Below, one piece after another: positions 12,501 through 27,700 of a DNA stretch of 64,000 bases. The notes beneath the pieces were generated by a model that saw only the letters and a list, made by a program, of their open reading frames with translations, did not search any database and was not told the origin of the DNA. The DNA is from Tigriopus japonicus. Lineage: Eukaryota > Arthropoda > Copepoda > Harpacticoida > Harpacticidae. The stretch covers positions 2,860,712 through 2,924,711 of the forward strand of contig CM021316.1 in assembly GCA_010645155.1 (NCBI GenBank), written 5' to 3'. The position numbers and the translations under genes were made by a program. Position 1 is the stretch's first letter. Each line of letters starts with the position of its first letter.

Positions 12501-15500
12501 TGGTTTGGCTCCCGTCAAATCTTATCTCGAATTCACCAAGTTGCATCAAAGCTGCGTTACTTGCACATGGCAATTGCATTCTGTTTGCTCATATTACCCT
12601 TTTCGGGTGTTATGAGCGGCATGTCGAACTTTGCTTCAGTAAAGATTATTCAAGCCCAAAGTTTCATCATCGTAAGCTAGATTGGTACTCTTTCTAAGAG
12701 TGAAGTTGACGCGGCCTTGGATAATTGTCCGGTTTTGCCTTCCCCGAAGTTTTGAGTAGTCTGATGGTTTCTGGAGGTGCGATCACGCTTGGCATTTTCG
12801 AGGCAGTCAATAATGTAAATTTAATGATTATCCGTGTGAAACTGCTCATAGACTATCACTGGCAAATGATTCCTTACCAGCTAATGCTTGGAGGGAAATG
12901 AACGGTTTGTACTCCCGAGGCCAACAAAATGGGGAAATTGACACTAAATCGCAATGCAGCAAATTTTTACCACCAATGGCTCTATTTTCAAACACCCCTC
13001 AATTCTAGTTGGCACGCATAAAATCTGCCTCTACTTGGTTGAGTTGAGGTCAATCCCGAACAAAGGGGATATTACAAGTTATTTTAAAGCTTCACATTAA
13101 AAATGTCAATAGCGGAACAAAGATGACATGAACAAAGCTACTTTTTATAAAAGGTGAGCAAAATTGCTGGGTGTCAAATGATCGCCGATCAAATAATCGC
13201 TTAACGTGAATTCAATTCACTTTTTTGTTCTAAATTGCCATCGGTGTCCTTTAATCAAAGGTTTTTTCCTTCAAATTCAAATGAAAAAAAACACCTCAAT
13301 CAAACACTCATAAAGATATTTTTTAGATTTCTTTGCACCTTGATTACCAGGTACGAACTGGATGTATAAGGCCATATTATGCTTTATCACCTTAGATATC
13401 TTTGTGCAATTAATATAGGGATACTTAAGTGATTAAACATTTGCCAAAAGAAGCAAAATAGTCACAAATCAATTGGCTCATTAAAATAAATGAAGTCACT
13501 TTATTGAATTCTTCGAGTCATTTGACTCCCTAAAATATGATGGAAGTTAAAAACCCTTAGAACAAAACTTATTATTTTCATTGTTCTCTTAGCTAGCCGC
13601 ACTACCTGAATAAAATGAAACAAGTCCTATAGTTTTTGCAAAAAATACAACTACTTCACTCAAAGCAGAGTGGCTTTAATTTTTTTACTTTTTACCTCAC
13701 ATTTCAAAAATAGACACAGACAGGTAAGGTTCCAATCTTTGATTAACATGCCATCACGTACTCCCTCAGGGTGACGACAAACAGTTCACAAATTATTTCT
13801 CCTCTGGATATTATCAACCTTGTCAAAGTCCTAAAGGAATAAACCCAGTGTTCACATCACAACAAGCATCTAAGACCAACACTTTTGTTTGAACGTGAGG
13901 CTCTTTGAGCATTTCGAACCCATATCCGTCACTGGTTTCGACCAGGCTCATTTGTTTTGAATTCTCTCGGATGCTCCTCCTTGACCATGCACCTCTGACA
14001 ATAGGGCCAACATTTTGAAAGCCCGTTAATTGGGATTGGGGATGTTTTAATGAGCTTAGGAGTTTGCAAGGATTCCAACATCTCCGCCCAATTCTGACCT
14101 TGAGATGTCACCACTTTGACGAAAAAGCCGCGACAGCTCCTTTTCACAACAACTGAAAATGAACCGAACTCTCCAAACATTCGGGTGTGATTCGATACTT
14201 ACCCCAAATCATCCTCAGGGTTCCCAAATGAAAATGTCGCAGCTCATCATCTTTCACGGGCTTGAATGGTTTGGACCATCGTGGTGGGTTGGTACATTAA
14301 TTGCTAGCCGTCCAAATTCGCTCTGCTAATCTTCCACGAGTGTGTTTGACTTGAGAGTTTTCATCCCTGAAGTGACTGGCCAAGCAATGATGAGTTCAGG
14401 CGAATCTAGCATGGACAGCCCAATTTTCCGGAGGTCCACATTCATCAGGTTCTCAAAAAAGCCAACCCACCCTTGACGAGTCTCGACCATAATTGAATAA
14501 ATCGTTGAGGGTTGGTCGGTCTACCACGGCGAAGAAGAGGGAGCTCCATGATCTTTAAGATGCCATTGTCCTTAAGAATCCACAAAAAATAATGAACAGG
14601 TTCGTTCAGTGAGCCCGCCTTTATCTCACCTGTCACAAAAACATGCAAGCGTCTCTCTGATATTGCTTTGAGCCACCAAGAAACCAACGAGGAGAAGAAC
14701 AGTCTATTAATTCATACATAATCCAATGCTTCGGTGGTTTGAAACCCACGTTTGGAGTGAAAGAGATGTCAAGAAGGTGTTGAACAGACAAACTGCCCGA
14801 AGAACAACTTGTCAATCTGGACTCCTGTGAGCTTTTGGACTCAGAAGGAGTTCGCCTCCAGATCCCCCGAAAAGGGTTCTTCAACGGATTTCTGTCAAGA
14901 CTTGAATAACAATCCTCCTGCTCACGGAACTAGAAAACTAACTCACGTGGTCTTTGGCCATGATTACGCAACCGTTCTCCGATTCCAAACCTCCTCCAAG
15001 TTTTGCACCCATATTCCGAACAAAGGCCCATAAGTACCTCAAGATTGTCCAAATGAATCGGTAGCTGAGCACTAAGCTCACAAAAGCTCATTAGGCACCT
15101 ATATAATAATCCAACGGTCAAAAGATTGGGTCTCGAGATAAAGCGCAACACTGAATCAACCCTAGTATAACTTAAGTCACTAGGCTCTTGATTCCCACGA
15201 TTTTGTAGAAATCATTTCAATACGAAGAACTAAATTTGCCAGATATTAGGGATCGGTCGCACTGATTTCAATGGAGCACTGGCGTAGGAAACAAAATAAA
15301 CAATGCTTGTACGAAAAAGTACGCATTTTCACGGGTCACAAAGCTATTTAGTTGTCTTATCATGAAGAAGTCGTTTTGATAGATAATGACAGTGTCAGCG
15401 TTTTCTCCTTTTTCTAGCTAGTTCAAATTATAAGCCACCTGTGGATAATCCTGAAAAGTGAAACTCGTTTCGTGAGGACACCAAAAAAGCCTCTCTCAAA

Positions 15501-18500
15501 ATATCCGTTTCCCGAAAGATAAACATTGGCACATATGATTATGGTGCAAAGGTCCAGTTTGAAGAGTGAACATTTTCCTGGAATGACAGGCTCAAAATCA
15601 AAATTCAGATTTCAAACTTGTGGCCTCGGAAAATGGTGGTCAAACAAACCTCCTCTTCCTTCTCCTGATGCTTCTCGTTCTTGAGAACTGAAGAATATTT
15701 CGTCATGCTAACCCTCAGAGAGTGTTCCTTAATTAACACGAGACAAATTGGAAACCAAGACAAACCGGGCTCAGAGTAAGTCATTTGTAATATTCATGGA
15801 ATCTCTTGTGTGGATTGCTCAACCACACATCACTAATGAAGCATCCCAACCATTGGACATACCGCGAGTTGTAAAATGACTACCATCAATTCCCACGACA
15901 ACTTGAAACCCTTTCGACCACTCTGCTAAATCCATGATAGGGCTTTGTTTTGGTATACACTGTAGGTTCAAACGAAAACCATTCGTTTACCTCGAAATGG
16001 AGCAAATGGTAGCAATTGATGAAAGTCACGACCTTTTACTTGGAGGTAGCACGGTAGCACTCGTAATCGGTGTTCAAATGCACCTAGTAAACCAGACAGC
16101 CACGATGGTTGGCCGAAGAGTGTATGAGGTACACTATTCAATCTTCCAGTTTCATTGCAATTGGTTTGTAGAGTCTTTCCGAGGATAATGACTTCGAGAG
16201 AGCGAATTAATCCGAGTTCAAGTGGGGTCGCTCAGGGTTCTGTAATGAGGCCCAACACACACACACTTTTAGGGGTTTCTCAATGAGTTGTTTTTGTATG
16301 GTTTTGAACACATTATCATGGGGGACACTGGTGTTGTGTGTGTTCCCTTTAACAAACTAACTCTGAACTTACCCTAAAATGAACTTTGAGGAGAGGGGTG
16401 AATATAGTAAATGTGCAGTTGCTGGTGTTCCTCTTCAAAAAGCAATCTCATGTGGAGATTTCATTTCATCGCCTTGGTTTTACGTTCTAGCTCGGTCATT
16501 CCATCAAGTCGGAAAACGCTTGAAAAAAAAATCAGTTTATGACTGCATTATTTTGTTGCAAGTCAGGTCGAGAAAGAAGCCACGTTCTTTAAGCATCTCT
16601 CTTTCCGAGTTAATGACAACTTGGGTAAACTGATTTGCCAGCGTGATTCGAGCATTTTTCAAGGGTGTTCAACATTAAGATATTGGGTAGTGAGATTTCG
16701 AAGCTCTTTTTGTAACGGAACAAGGAGCTGACTGCGCGATTGTTCTTGTGCAAGGATAATTCGTTCTCGTTCAAATCTCCGTGAATTTTCCACCCTCTTA
16801 AAAAGCAATTTTGCCGACACATCTCCGACTGTCCTGTCTCCTCTTGTTCAAATCGACGTCAATTCTTCAGTCTTTGAATCGTTTGCCTCCGGGTGTCATC
16901 AAGGAGCTCTCCCTCCCTACTTTGTGGGCAATTTGAAGTTTGGTCAGTCCTGAATTCTCAGGGATGCCACGGCAGATTGTTTTAAGTCGTCCACGTAAAG
17001 ACGCGCAGCGGTGTCATTTCGAAATAGTCACCCTGAGAGCCTTGACTGACAAGAGCACGTGATCTAGATCAAACATAAGTGGATCTCCAGGATCATTGGG
17101 TAAAGTCGTAAATTAGCTCAGGGAAGACGAAGGTCATTGTGGAACCGACATTGGAGTCCTCAGGGAGAGGCTAAAACCTAATGCAAACCAAAGATTTCCT
17201 ATCTTTATGGTCCCTCTGTCCCCCGACGTGTTTTTTGTCATTTCGAGTAGTACATTAAATCTTACCATAAAGTCAAATGACACAGTTGAAACTCATGAAA
17301 AACATTGCTGACCATAGAGGAAAAAAAGGATTTTCTAACCTAGATTGTTGCGGCTGAAAAAGCTCATTAACATTGACAATTTGCGGTTTCAAATATGTTT
17401 TCAAACGGCTTCATTAATCTCTCAGAAGTGTTATTCCAAACGCCGTTCTCGATTGAGAAATGTACTAATGCTTTTGTCTTCGTCATTGCCATTAAGTCAC
17501 CAAATTGCTGGAGAATCTCAATTACTGTCCTTTTTTGGGCCGCGGAATCAGATATTTCAGTACTGTATGATTCAAAAAAGAAAACTCAGTCGTCCACGTT
17601 AAACTACACCTTTAAGTAAATCCATCAAGGATGCCATTTATTTTCACTCCCAACGTGAACTTTCGAACCACAACGAGATATCTCAAATAGAACTTGCTCT
17701 TGTTCCTATAGTATTGTTCTAAAGGGAGACAAAGACTCACTTACAATGCCAGTCACATCCTCAAGAAAAGAGTCTGAACTGACTGAGCAGAGTTCAACGT
17801 GTGGAAGATGTTGGTGGTGTCTCTTGAACACTTGTTTTTCGTTATCTCATCTTTTGAACTCGTTTCCTTCTGGTGTAATTAAAGCAAAAGTAGACCAACT
17901 CTCACCATGCAAGTAAGTACACCACCGCTCATTCAACCGGGCTTACTTATGCATACAGGGTGACTAAACATGACGAACAAATTGCCGTTGAGGACGACTC
18001 GACTCTCTCGCTTTCATGATCTCAATCCGATCTAGAAAATTAGAGACGTTTTACGTGAAAAGTCCATCCTCATTTGCGAGGATCAGTTGTTGGAAAACCC
18101 TGTTGAAGAGCACTGGTTGTTGTGAGATACCTTTTGAATCCAAATATGGGTGACGGAAAGAGACTCTTTTCAAGAATCGCCCCGGCACAAGACCCATCTA
18201 GTAATTGCATTTCACAGTTCCCTCTATGGTTCCTCCCAATCCTCATTAGGACAAGTGGTGTACGGTTATTCAGTCCTGTTCATTACCTGGTTGGATCAAC
18301 GATGACTTTCCTCCAATAGAAATGAAACTCCGGGATCCCGGGAGATCTAGGGCACTCTTGTTATCTGTTTTGATGGTATCCGAGTGGTCGATTTGGGGCT
18401 ATAAAAAACTAGTGTCATCTTCTAATCACCTGCTATTCACTTGAGATGATTTTGTCACTTTTTCCTTACCGGCTAGGACGACTTTTACTTTCTTTTCTGC

Positions 18501-21500
18501 AAATACCATTGAAGTTTACGTTCCAAAAGCTTACTTTACGCACAATCATGGGCTTAGCATAAAGGTGTTAGCTTTAGAGTAGATATTAGGTTATCGAATG
18601 ACGCAGAAAGAACATTTAGAAATGGATCAAAACCACCCAGATGATGAACGAGATATTTTGACTCTTCTGACACCTGTACACAATACCTTGCTTAATAGGT
18701 CTGGGTACCTCTTTAGAAGCTTGTGATATTGTATTGTAGCATTTAATAATGAGACAAAATCAAGATTAAGGAATATCCGAGTGAATGGACTGCGAGGGAA
18801 TAAAATTCTTAAAGAGTCTCTCTTCAAGACCGTAAAAGATTTAGTGATGCTCTTAATCTTGAGAGTCTCTCTTTCTCTCCTATGCGGTGTCCTGGTGAGG
18901 TCTTCGTGATATCAGATGGTTAAAGGATCCAGATTCCCCAAATGTACCCTCGTCGTCTGTCCCTCAGTCGAAAAGGTGCACTTTTTATCAAACTCATTTG
19001 ATCAGGACTTTCGATTTTTATCTCCGCCCCGGATATGTATATGATTAGTTTCTGGGCTTGAGTTCCATCAAATTATAAAGTCTAGCCTCTCCTCACTTGG
19101 ACATCAATCCCATGATTAGACTGAAGAAACCAAAAGTGGAGGTCTGGATCCGAGGAAGGTTTCCGATCGTGCTATTCAGCTAGAAGCTTTTTTCAAGTGT
19201 TTAATGGCACATTTGATACATCCTTACCGTAGATCAAGGTTCATCTAAATTAAGAGCCCAAAACGTGGTCATGTTTCCAGTCTGCATGAAATTCTGCTTA
19301 AATTTTCTATGTAAAGGAATTCTTCCAAAGTAGAACACAAACTCCAAAGAGACTGAGAGTGACGAGTGGGATTTGTTGAGACATGCATGATTTGCTTGGA
19401 AGCATCGGGAGCGATCTCGGAAGTTTGCACTCCTCTTACTTTCTTTCATGTCAAACAGAAAACCAGGCGACCATCCACGTAAGTATGTTGTGCGTGTGTG
19501 GGGGTAAGTAAGCTTCTTTTCCTTCCTATTCTCCATCGTCTTCTTCTTCTCGTTCTTTTCCATCCATCCGACTAATGTCAGCCAACCACCCGAGCATGTT
19601 GGGCATTGGAATCAAAAGTAGCGGGGTCTCTTTGGACAATATCTCGTTGCCCCACTTCAGCCTTCCAAATCATAGTACTTTTGAAGGTTTGTTTTGTTAA
19701 AAATACATTAGTTAGATGCTTTTGGAGGGAATCACTTCGACGATGAGAGGTACGAGTTGAAAGCCATGAAATTGAATGTTAGAGAATGTTTCCATTTTTT
19801 GGTGGGCTGAAGTGAGGCTTCTGTTTGGTCTAGAATTTATTGAAACAAATTCAATTTAGCCGCCAGCAAATGTGGAGCTATCACGCACGAAAACTTTATC
19901 CCGTGCATCAGTCACTCATTGTAGACATTTCTCCTTTTAATAAATTGTACGTTTCACCAAGAGAAAACTGCGCCATGTCAAGTTAATCAGAGAGAAGTTC
20001 ACATCCCCCGACCAAAATTGCCAGCCAATCTCCTAAGACGCCAAGTCAAAAGAGATACCCCAACGAACTGTCCAGTATAATCTGAACCTAAACATCGTGG
20101 TGCCCTATTTTATTTGCATTTTGTCCAGGATCTTTGCCGTCATGTTTGAGAAAGTGGACACAAGCCGATCATTTTCACGTCTTCATATATCAGGTACCTT
20201 TTCCACCGACTATAATTTTGCAATCCTTCTCGAGGTTGAGTGAATCGCAAACAAATGTCCCCCTAGGTACTTGGCAGACTTTACTTTTTTATTGTTTCCA
20301 GGCTGTTTAATCAATATTGACCATGGCTGAAGGCTCTAGACATATTCAAGCACCATATGTGGTTTTGAGGTCTTTCTGCATAGGTCTCTACTGAGGTGCG
20401 CCTTAACACAAAAATTTGTCTTGTTATTGAACTTGCCAATTAAAAAGTGAAAAGTTACCGTAAAAAACAGGTTAAAAAGATTATTTTCCGTCCCTTCCAC
20501 AATGCGATGTCTCTTTGTTGGAAAACCATTCAAGAACAATCTCGCTTTCTTTCGTAGTAACAGTTTAATATTGAATTTTTTGGTCTACCCACACCCTGGA
20601 TTTGGTCGATTCTAATAACAGATCTTAATAATCTGATAATTGCTTATGGAGCTTATTATCAGTAATTTAAACGCATAGGCAATCATGTACTTGTTTCTTT
20701 GCCAAGGATGATACTTATTGACCCAAATATGGCCCTAAAGCCGTACTTTAGGTTATGGTGTCAAAATTTCCCGTCAGACATCCCCGTGATTGATGAGATT
20801 CGTATCAGTTCCTTGTTTCCACGCTTCCTGGAATTGACTTTCAGAACACAATCTTATCCCGGACGTGAAGATTGAGTATTCCTGAAAGCTGAACAAGTGT
20901 AATTTTAGATCATTACCCAAAGATGAAGTTGTGCATTTCAAGAAAGAAAAAACCCCTCACTCAAAACGAGTTGTGTTCGGACATACGTACTTATATATGA
21001 TGTCAAGATAGCAATCTTTGTTCTCCTTTTCCATAGAACAAAGGAGTTTTGTCTGGGAAAAGCTGGAAAAACTCTGTGGGCAGTCATCCAGTACTAGTCA
21101 GTCCCGCATTGGTGTGGATCTGAAAAGCCAGCAGGGGCAAGTTCATTTGAATATTTAGAAATCCACCTCCCTCGAATGAGTGATTCACTTCAGACATTCA
21201 AGGCATTGCATCCATATTTCTACGATGGAGAGTGGATGAGGGATGCATAACCTTGGGTCTCTCCTTCTACTCACAAAGGGTCAGCCAGTCAAGACAAGTT
21301 TGATGGGATTTTATTGGCCTTTGTTTGAGATTGATTGGCTCTCTGACCCCTTTTTCCCTCCGAACGGAACTAAGGCTGTCTGAGGAATATCGAAGTGTGA
21401 TATTCGGCTTCCCGATCAGCTCATTATGGTGAAAGATCATCAGGATCGATGCTGCCAAGAAAGAGGCGCCTCAGCCTGGCACCTCATTAAGCATCCATCA

Positions 21501-21516
21501 AAGGGAGGTGCAATTT
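9575..21516. other. Gene-free stretch with only unassigned open frames
   Basis: No recognisable protein family. The longest frames (about 70-120 codons) are at chance length. One minus-strand frame, 13929-14180, is described separately. A motif CAATCAGGGTTGCC at 11085-11098 recurs elsewhere in the window (21.5 and 49.2 kb) and looks like the end of a dispersed repeat. Otherwise I see nothing definite. Confidence 0.45.
13929..14180 (-). CDS. Unassigned 83-codon open frame
   Basis: Starts with ATG and ends in TGA. The middle and C-terminus look protein-like, with a short Cys cluster (CWPYCQRC) before a basic/acidic tail. I recognise no family and see no partner exon, and its length is within chance expectation for this window. 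Listed only because composition and codon choice look less random than in neighbouring frames. Confidence 0.15.
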   Translation of the reverse strand: MFGEFGSFSVVVKRSCRGFFVKVVTSQGQNWAEMLESLQTPKLIKTSPIPINGLSKCWPYCQRCMVKEEHPREFKTNEPGRNQ

Positions 21517-21706
21517 AAATCCAATCCAGGGTTGCCAAGCAATGAAAGAAAGGGCTTACAATTGAGGATATTTCTTGGATTTTTTCGTTCTGTTGGTTTT
21601 AGGTAAACAAAAGAAAGAAGCTTCTCACGAAGTGCTACTTTTGATGTTAAATTTGCCGATTTGTGATTACTCCCTGATAGGTGAAATTATGGCAACCCTA
21701 GGATTT
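21517..21706. repeat. Possible short MITE relic with AGGGTTGCCA inverted ends
   Basis: AGGGTTGCCA at 21528-21537 and its exact reverse complement at 21690-21699 are 10-base perfect inverted copies, with a further AAATCC/GGATTT pair just outside. The interior of about 150 bases is non-coding. The end motif resembles hAT-type termini, but I find no clean 8-base duplication, so this is a tentative call. Confidence 0.35.
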
Positions 21707-24700
21707 CTGATCAGATGCATACGGTTTTGAGGTGACGCTCAAGAATTTCTTCTTGATGAAACTGACTCTGGGATTGATGACCACACCCGTCTTATAGGTA
21801 GGGATGGATCTTCTGAACTCAGATCGAAAACCTTTCACTCACAATGGCCCCTCGTCGTTTGATTATTTGTGAGGAACTTAAGAATCTGGATCGTAATTCT
21901 GGAACCACATTGGCATTATTCGGTGACAAGAAAGAAGGCCCCCAATGAAGAATGTCCATAAACTTTGGGATGTTCAACTAACGCTTTAGAGAGCTTTTGA
22001 TCGGAATGGCCGGAATGGTATCGCAATCCTCTAATGGGCATCCGTTGACCTAAGATGGCGTGGATATCAATTTGAAGCCAGAACATCAACTGAACGAATG
22101 AGAATGGATGTGGATGAGCACAAAAAAGGTTCAATTGTCCTCGACCCTTCCGTCTGGGTCGGCCTGAAATGATATTCATAGAACCCATTCCATTGTGCAT
22201 AATCAGGCCACTTGATTGCCTTTTTTACAACCCGGGCTTCACTTTCCTCGGATCTTCCCGAAAATGCGACTAGAGAAAACCGGTGTGTGTGTATGTATTA
22301 CGTATTGTGCACCAAGATTATAACAATGGGATCCGTGTTCTGTTCAAAGATCTCTTCATGAACCTGATGAACTTTCACATGGGCGTGCAAAAGAAATCTC
22401 ATTATATCGGGTCAATACTTTCCGCCAAGAAGGGAGCCAGCCAGCCAGAAGCGCGTCAAAGGTAAAATTTGTGAAATCATTAGTGGCGCATTCACCACTT
22501 GCACTCAATCCGATGATACGATGAACACGCTTGGCACATGCTAGCAAGCAATCCGCACCAATCACCATTGAGACTGGCGCTGATTGACGCATGAGTCCGT
22601 CCAAACTTTCGGGATGTCCTTTGAAGATGCTCATCGATGGAGTTCATCGGATTGGTGGAGAAAGTGAGGGATGGACAAATCCGGTCGGGTTCAAGAGTAA
22701 GAAATGATTGATGGTATTGAAACATCATTGATGAGGCGCCCATTGCACACTTGCTCTGGATTATGATTTATTTATTTGCCCAATCTCTTGTTCCTGAAGC
22801 TTAATGATCAACCCAAAGTCTGTTTAACGACCATGGGCGCTTAGCACATTTCGAACTTTCCAGACCCTTGGATCTAATGATGTTGAACCAGATTTCTGTT
22901 TCTTCTCTTTCCCGGTCTATTTTCGATCATTGTTTTGAGCAGATAAAGCTAAACTGGAATTTGATGGCATTCTTCGAAATTAATTGGAACTGAAGAGCCG
23001 AGCGTTGTTTTGAAATAGATTGGCGCATCCAGCGATCATTTGTCACGAGATCCGTCCGAGAACGGCCGACATTATTTGATTCAAGCATCCTGCCAATTTG
23101 ATCTTAAAAGAGTCAGACTGGATTTCTAAGTAATCGTCCCAACTTCAAGATGTCAACCAAGCTAAAAACGTGTCTTATTTAAAGATCTCTGCCTTGGTGA
23201 TGAGTTGCGTTTTGAAGTCTCGTGGACTTGAAGGTCAAAAATGGAAGCAGATGATGTTGATTAGCGATGATTCTAGCCCCGTTCATATTCCACTGCATCA
23301 TCCTCAACTCTTAAATCCCGTACAATAATCACCATTTCTGTACCCGAAAAAGTGAATAGTAACCCAGACGCTCGGCCCTCAATCTTTTGTCCGAACTTGA
23401 CAGGTTGTCTTGACGCTTTTTATCCGAGCTCATCATACATATGGTCAGAATAACAAGGAAGCCTCCTGCTTCTTGGGCATAGATACACATACACACAAAC
23501 ATTCACCTAGCATGCATGCACCATGGTGAAATGGTTGCAAGAATTGGACTGGGTGCCGTCAATTAATCGCTTCAAACCTCAAACCTCCCAACACCTTTTT
23601 AGAGCACAAATGACAAGCCTTTGCTCATTAGAGTCGGTTGGTTGTCTCTGGTTCTGTTAACACGAAGTCAGCTTTGAGAAAAAGTCCACACACAGGATTA
23701 GGCTTCTTCAAACTATTGATAGACCGAAAGGGCTCATAACCGAAACTAGAGACGCTTTAACCGAAACCAAAAGTAACAAACCCCTAAATCATCAAGACTT
23801 CATTGTAAAAATACATTGCCCATGAGATAAAAGATGGCGAATTCCATTTCGAAAGTAATTCTGTTCCAGATTTTCCTTAGACCAAAAACTAACATTTTCC
23901 CGCAAACTCCATTCTTATGTGTAGCTTAAAAAGCTTTCGTTCCATTTCAACTGTACACATACCTATCTGGAAACAAAAATTGATACTAGAAATTGTGAAA
24001 TTACGAAATTTGATTTTGAAAGTTCTACATAGTTGCTTGGCATGCAATTTTTCGGTGACAAGTAAAGTCTTTTCAGTCCAAAACAGGCGAGCAAACATTG
24101 CGGGGTGGTTTTCTAAGCTAGAGAGCAAAAACACCTCAAAATGGTGAATGATATGACAAAAAAGGCTTAGAAATGTTAATTTATTTTTAAATTTTGTCTG
24201 AGTTTGCATTCCAGAGGCTCATTTTTTTGTCGCGAACTTTCTCCCCTTTGAAATTATTGATTTTTACTTAAACTAAAAAAATGGATACATGGCAAGCATA
24301 ATATATAAAAAGTAGCAAAAAGGAAATTAACCTTTCTTCTGGGCTACAACATGGCTCCTCGGGAGTCTGCACCCCTGGTAACAAGTAATTATCCCAAAAA
24401 GTAAAATGGCTCCTAACCCTGCAGAAGCGACATCAGAAGGAAAGCGCAAATGAAGTGCATTGTAGGCCATCCGCATCAAACAATGTCCATAAAACATAAC
24501 AATTCATGCCCTTGAAATTAGAGTGAAAATATTCTTTGCGAAATCTTGCTACCCTCCAAAGAGATCCTCTAATGAAGTGAGTGCTGGCGTTTTGTTTTTT
24601 GTCCGATGTGTTTTTTGCACTTGAAGACTAAGAGTGAAGCCAATAAAGATAGTAAAGGTAACAAAGAACTATTGTTGGTCACAATCAAAAATGCATTTTC

Positions 24701-27700
24701 TCAACCTGGGTCAAAATACTTTTCGGGTTGACCATAAACATGCATCAATCTGTGACCACTTAAGTTGGGGACAACATACTTGCATGTCAAAAAATTCAGT
24801 CTTGTCGGTCTCAATAGCCAACAACTGTTGATTCATGAGAGAATTACGTCCCGTTCACAATTTTCAGAAAACCATTGACATAACACTTACATTATTTGGG
24901 TTTTGACGACTGTGAATTACCTCTTGATGCCGCTACCCTCAGACAACCATGGCCCGACAAAGAGCTTCTTTTCAAGTATTTACGTCAAATTTAGTATGAT
25001 TCCTTTGAAAAGTGAAAACCCGCCTTGCCTTGTTCGGAAGTCAGAGGTAGTCTTATTTATTTGTTCAGTAGTGGGTGGTCTAATATTCCAAAAGTTTGAA
25101 CGCCTCAGTGCGTCCAAAAAAGTGACACCCTGATTCTGACCATAGAAATAGGAAAGATCGTCAAAAGGAAGTTTAATCAGCTGCGACGGATCTCGTGTTA
25201 AGTGTGGTCCCCGAAGAATTCAATTTATCCCCGGATTGAATGCACACCAATGGAGTGTGCCCAATTTGGTCAAGAAAAGATTTGCGCTGTCAGAACGCTT
25301 TGATAAATGTGGTAAATCCAAATCCATCTCAACTGGGCCGAAGCAATTAAACAAAGGATATGGACCGATTGCAAGATGATAGATCCTTGTCCAGGCCCCT
25401 CCATTCTCGGTAGTCTTGAAGATTTGGCATAAAGTAAGTTCGCGCAAAGAGCTCGCTCAAAGATGCCTTAAGCTAAAAGAGGCCAGCAAATGGCTGAAAT
25501 AGCAACACGAACGAGTGCTCTTGGAATTTTGGGTCGGGTGGTTGCTCGAAAGGACAATAATAATCCGAGAAGTGCGGCATCATTGCCAGTCCCTTGATCC
25601 ATTGGACTTCATCCAAACTTGTTTTGGCATCAACGTCTAATCCTTCTTAATTCTAGCCCGCCTCAAGCCATGGACATGGGACACTTGGTTGGGCTAGTCC
25701 GGGCTTTAAGGCATACCAACCTACGATCTGGCTTATTGCGATTAAGAGTAAATGTTTGTTTATGGTGTCTGATGTGCCTATTTTGATGGCCTGTGGCTCA
25801 ATCAAGTTGAAGAGTGTCTAAGCGCTCTGTACCATTAAATTAAGACTTCGCATACCTTGACTTTGGCACAGAGACCCCAGAGCTTAACTTCATATCTTAG
25901 TTATGGCTGACCAATTACCGTTTAAGATCAAAGGCGACGGAATGTAACGAGTGGAGATTTCAACGCTATATAATGAGCTTTTTAAGAAAGACGAGGAACT
26001 AAAGACAGAACCTGGATGAATGCTTTTAAAGAAGTTTGAGAGTGAAAATGTACTCTCCTTGATTATTATCCCCAAAATTTTGACATATGTGAAATACGTG
26101 TCTTTGACGAGTGAGAAGAGTTTCTTTTTGTTTTTTTCATTTGTTTTTATTTAGTCAATTGAGGCTCAAAAGATAACTCATGCGTTGCTTGTTTCTGTTT
26201 ATGAAAGAGGAAAAAAAACTTTGAAAAGTTTGGGTTGAAATTAATCTCTTTCGTCCAGGTAAGGCAGGGAAGCGATCCCACGTCGACATATCCTGATGAA
26301 TGACCTACCCTCTTTGCATTTCGTACCAAATTATTAATCACTCACAATTGAAGATGAATAACTAATTTGAACATTCCTCACGTCGGAATGAGACTCGGTA
26401 CCATTTTGCCGGAAGAGCCCTTGGAAGAGGTGAAGAGGATCTTGGAATATTTAACTTACATTTTCTCCCTCAAACCTTGCTCGTGGCATTTCGTGAAGCC
26501 CCCATCATGATGAATTGGCATCATTTTGTGCCCACATTTCTGCATACAAGCCGAATGCGTCTTGTGGTCCGACATTTCCTGATGTTGTTCTCAGCGATCC
26601 GTTCGTCACTTATTTTCAGCACTTTTTTTTCAGCCCTCCAGAATCGCTTTTCGGTCACCAATCGAGTTGGTGGCCACATCGAATCCGATGTGACGCTTCC
26701 TCCAATCTGACCATCTTTCATCATCACAATAGCAAATGTCGGTTCAACATTGGGAAACGAGTTGCAACGAGTCGCGAGTCCTGAGCACGAGAATGGACCA
26801 GCTGTTTGGGATGGTCCTGACCAAAAAAACAAGAGACCATCATCGGAGCGATTACTCATCTCTTTCCCATGACCACCTTTTTCTCAGAGTTGGGACTCCG
26901 CAGTATCTTTCAACCCGCTAGAACAGTATCTCTGGTTTTGGTCCCTTCTCGCATTTGGCGTAGCTCACTCACAAACAACTGATGAGAGATCAGTCAAATC
27001 AGCCAGTTGTGAGTAAACTGGGTATCAGGTTTCGGAGATTTAAATCGCTCACTTGGGTTTGTTTGACCTTAGCCGAGCTTGACTGACTGAAACGTGGGCA
27101 ATTGTTATGTATGTGGATTTTTTTGCGATTCATCTTGAGTTGAAAGAACCTATGTACGATAAGGTCTTTAAAAAAAGCATTCATTATTTCGATTTCAATC
27201 GTACTTAGGTTATTTATGAGTGAATTCAGTTTTGAACATGAATTTGCTTTCTGCCAATTCGCTCCTCTTTTCATTTGAGCTTTTTTCGCCTTGAATCAAG
27301 TTTTGTTTCAGATTAATAACAAGTTTTAGACCCTGCAACCCTCATCTTGATTATTTTTGCTTGAAAATGTCAAACAGATCCTTCACCGTCCATCCTACAT
27401 CAATTTTGAGTCAATTTGAAATTTATGAGCAAATCTGTGAAAATATGTCCAAAATTTTGTCATCTTTTTAAAACTCTTGTTTTTTATTTTTATTTTTTGA
27501 CGTTATCCTTCAATGGTGGAGAAGGTCAATACTATTTGAGCAACTCTGTTTGCCAATGTCGTAACCGGAAGTTGAGATGACGGCGAATCTGACACTAAAC
27601 ACACTTATTGAGGCGAGGTCTTATCAACAAGTCACAAAATTAGTTTTGTCAGGTGCAATCTTGAAATAAGTCAGGTTCTTATTTTCTTGTCAACCACTGG

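Noticed and set aside
24455..24465. GTGCATTGTAG identical to the 5' part of miR-33
   Set aside because: No complementary arm is found within about 70 bases to make a precursor hairpin, and the rest of the mature sequence differs.
26521..26859. 112-codon minus-strand frame
   Set aside because: Length is within chance expectation, composition is mixed, and no motif or splice context supports it.
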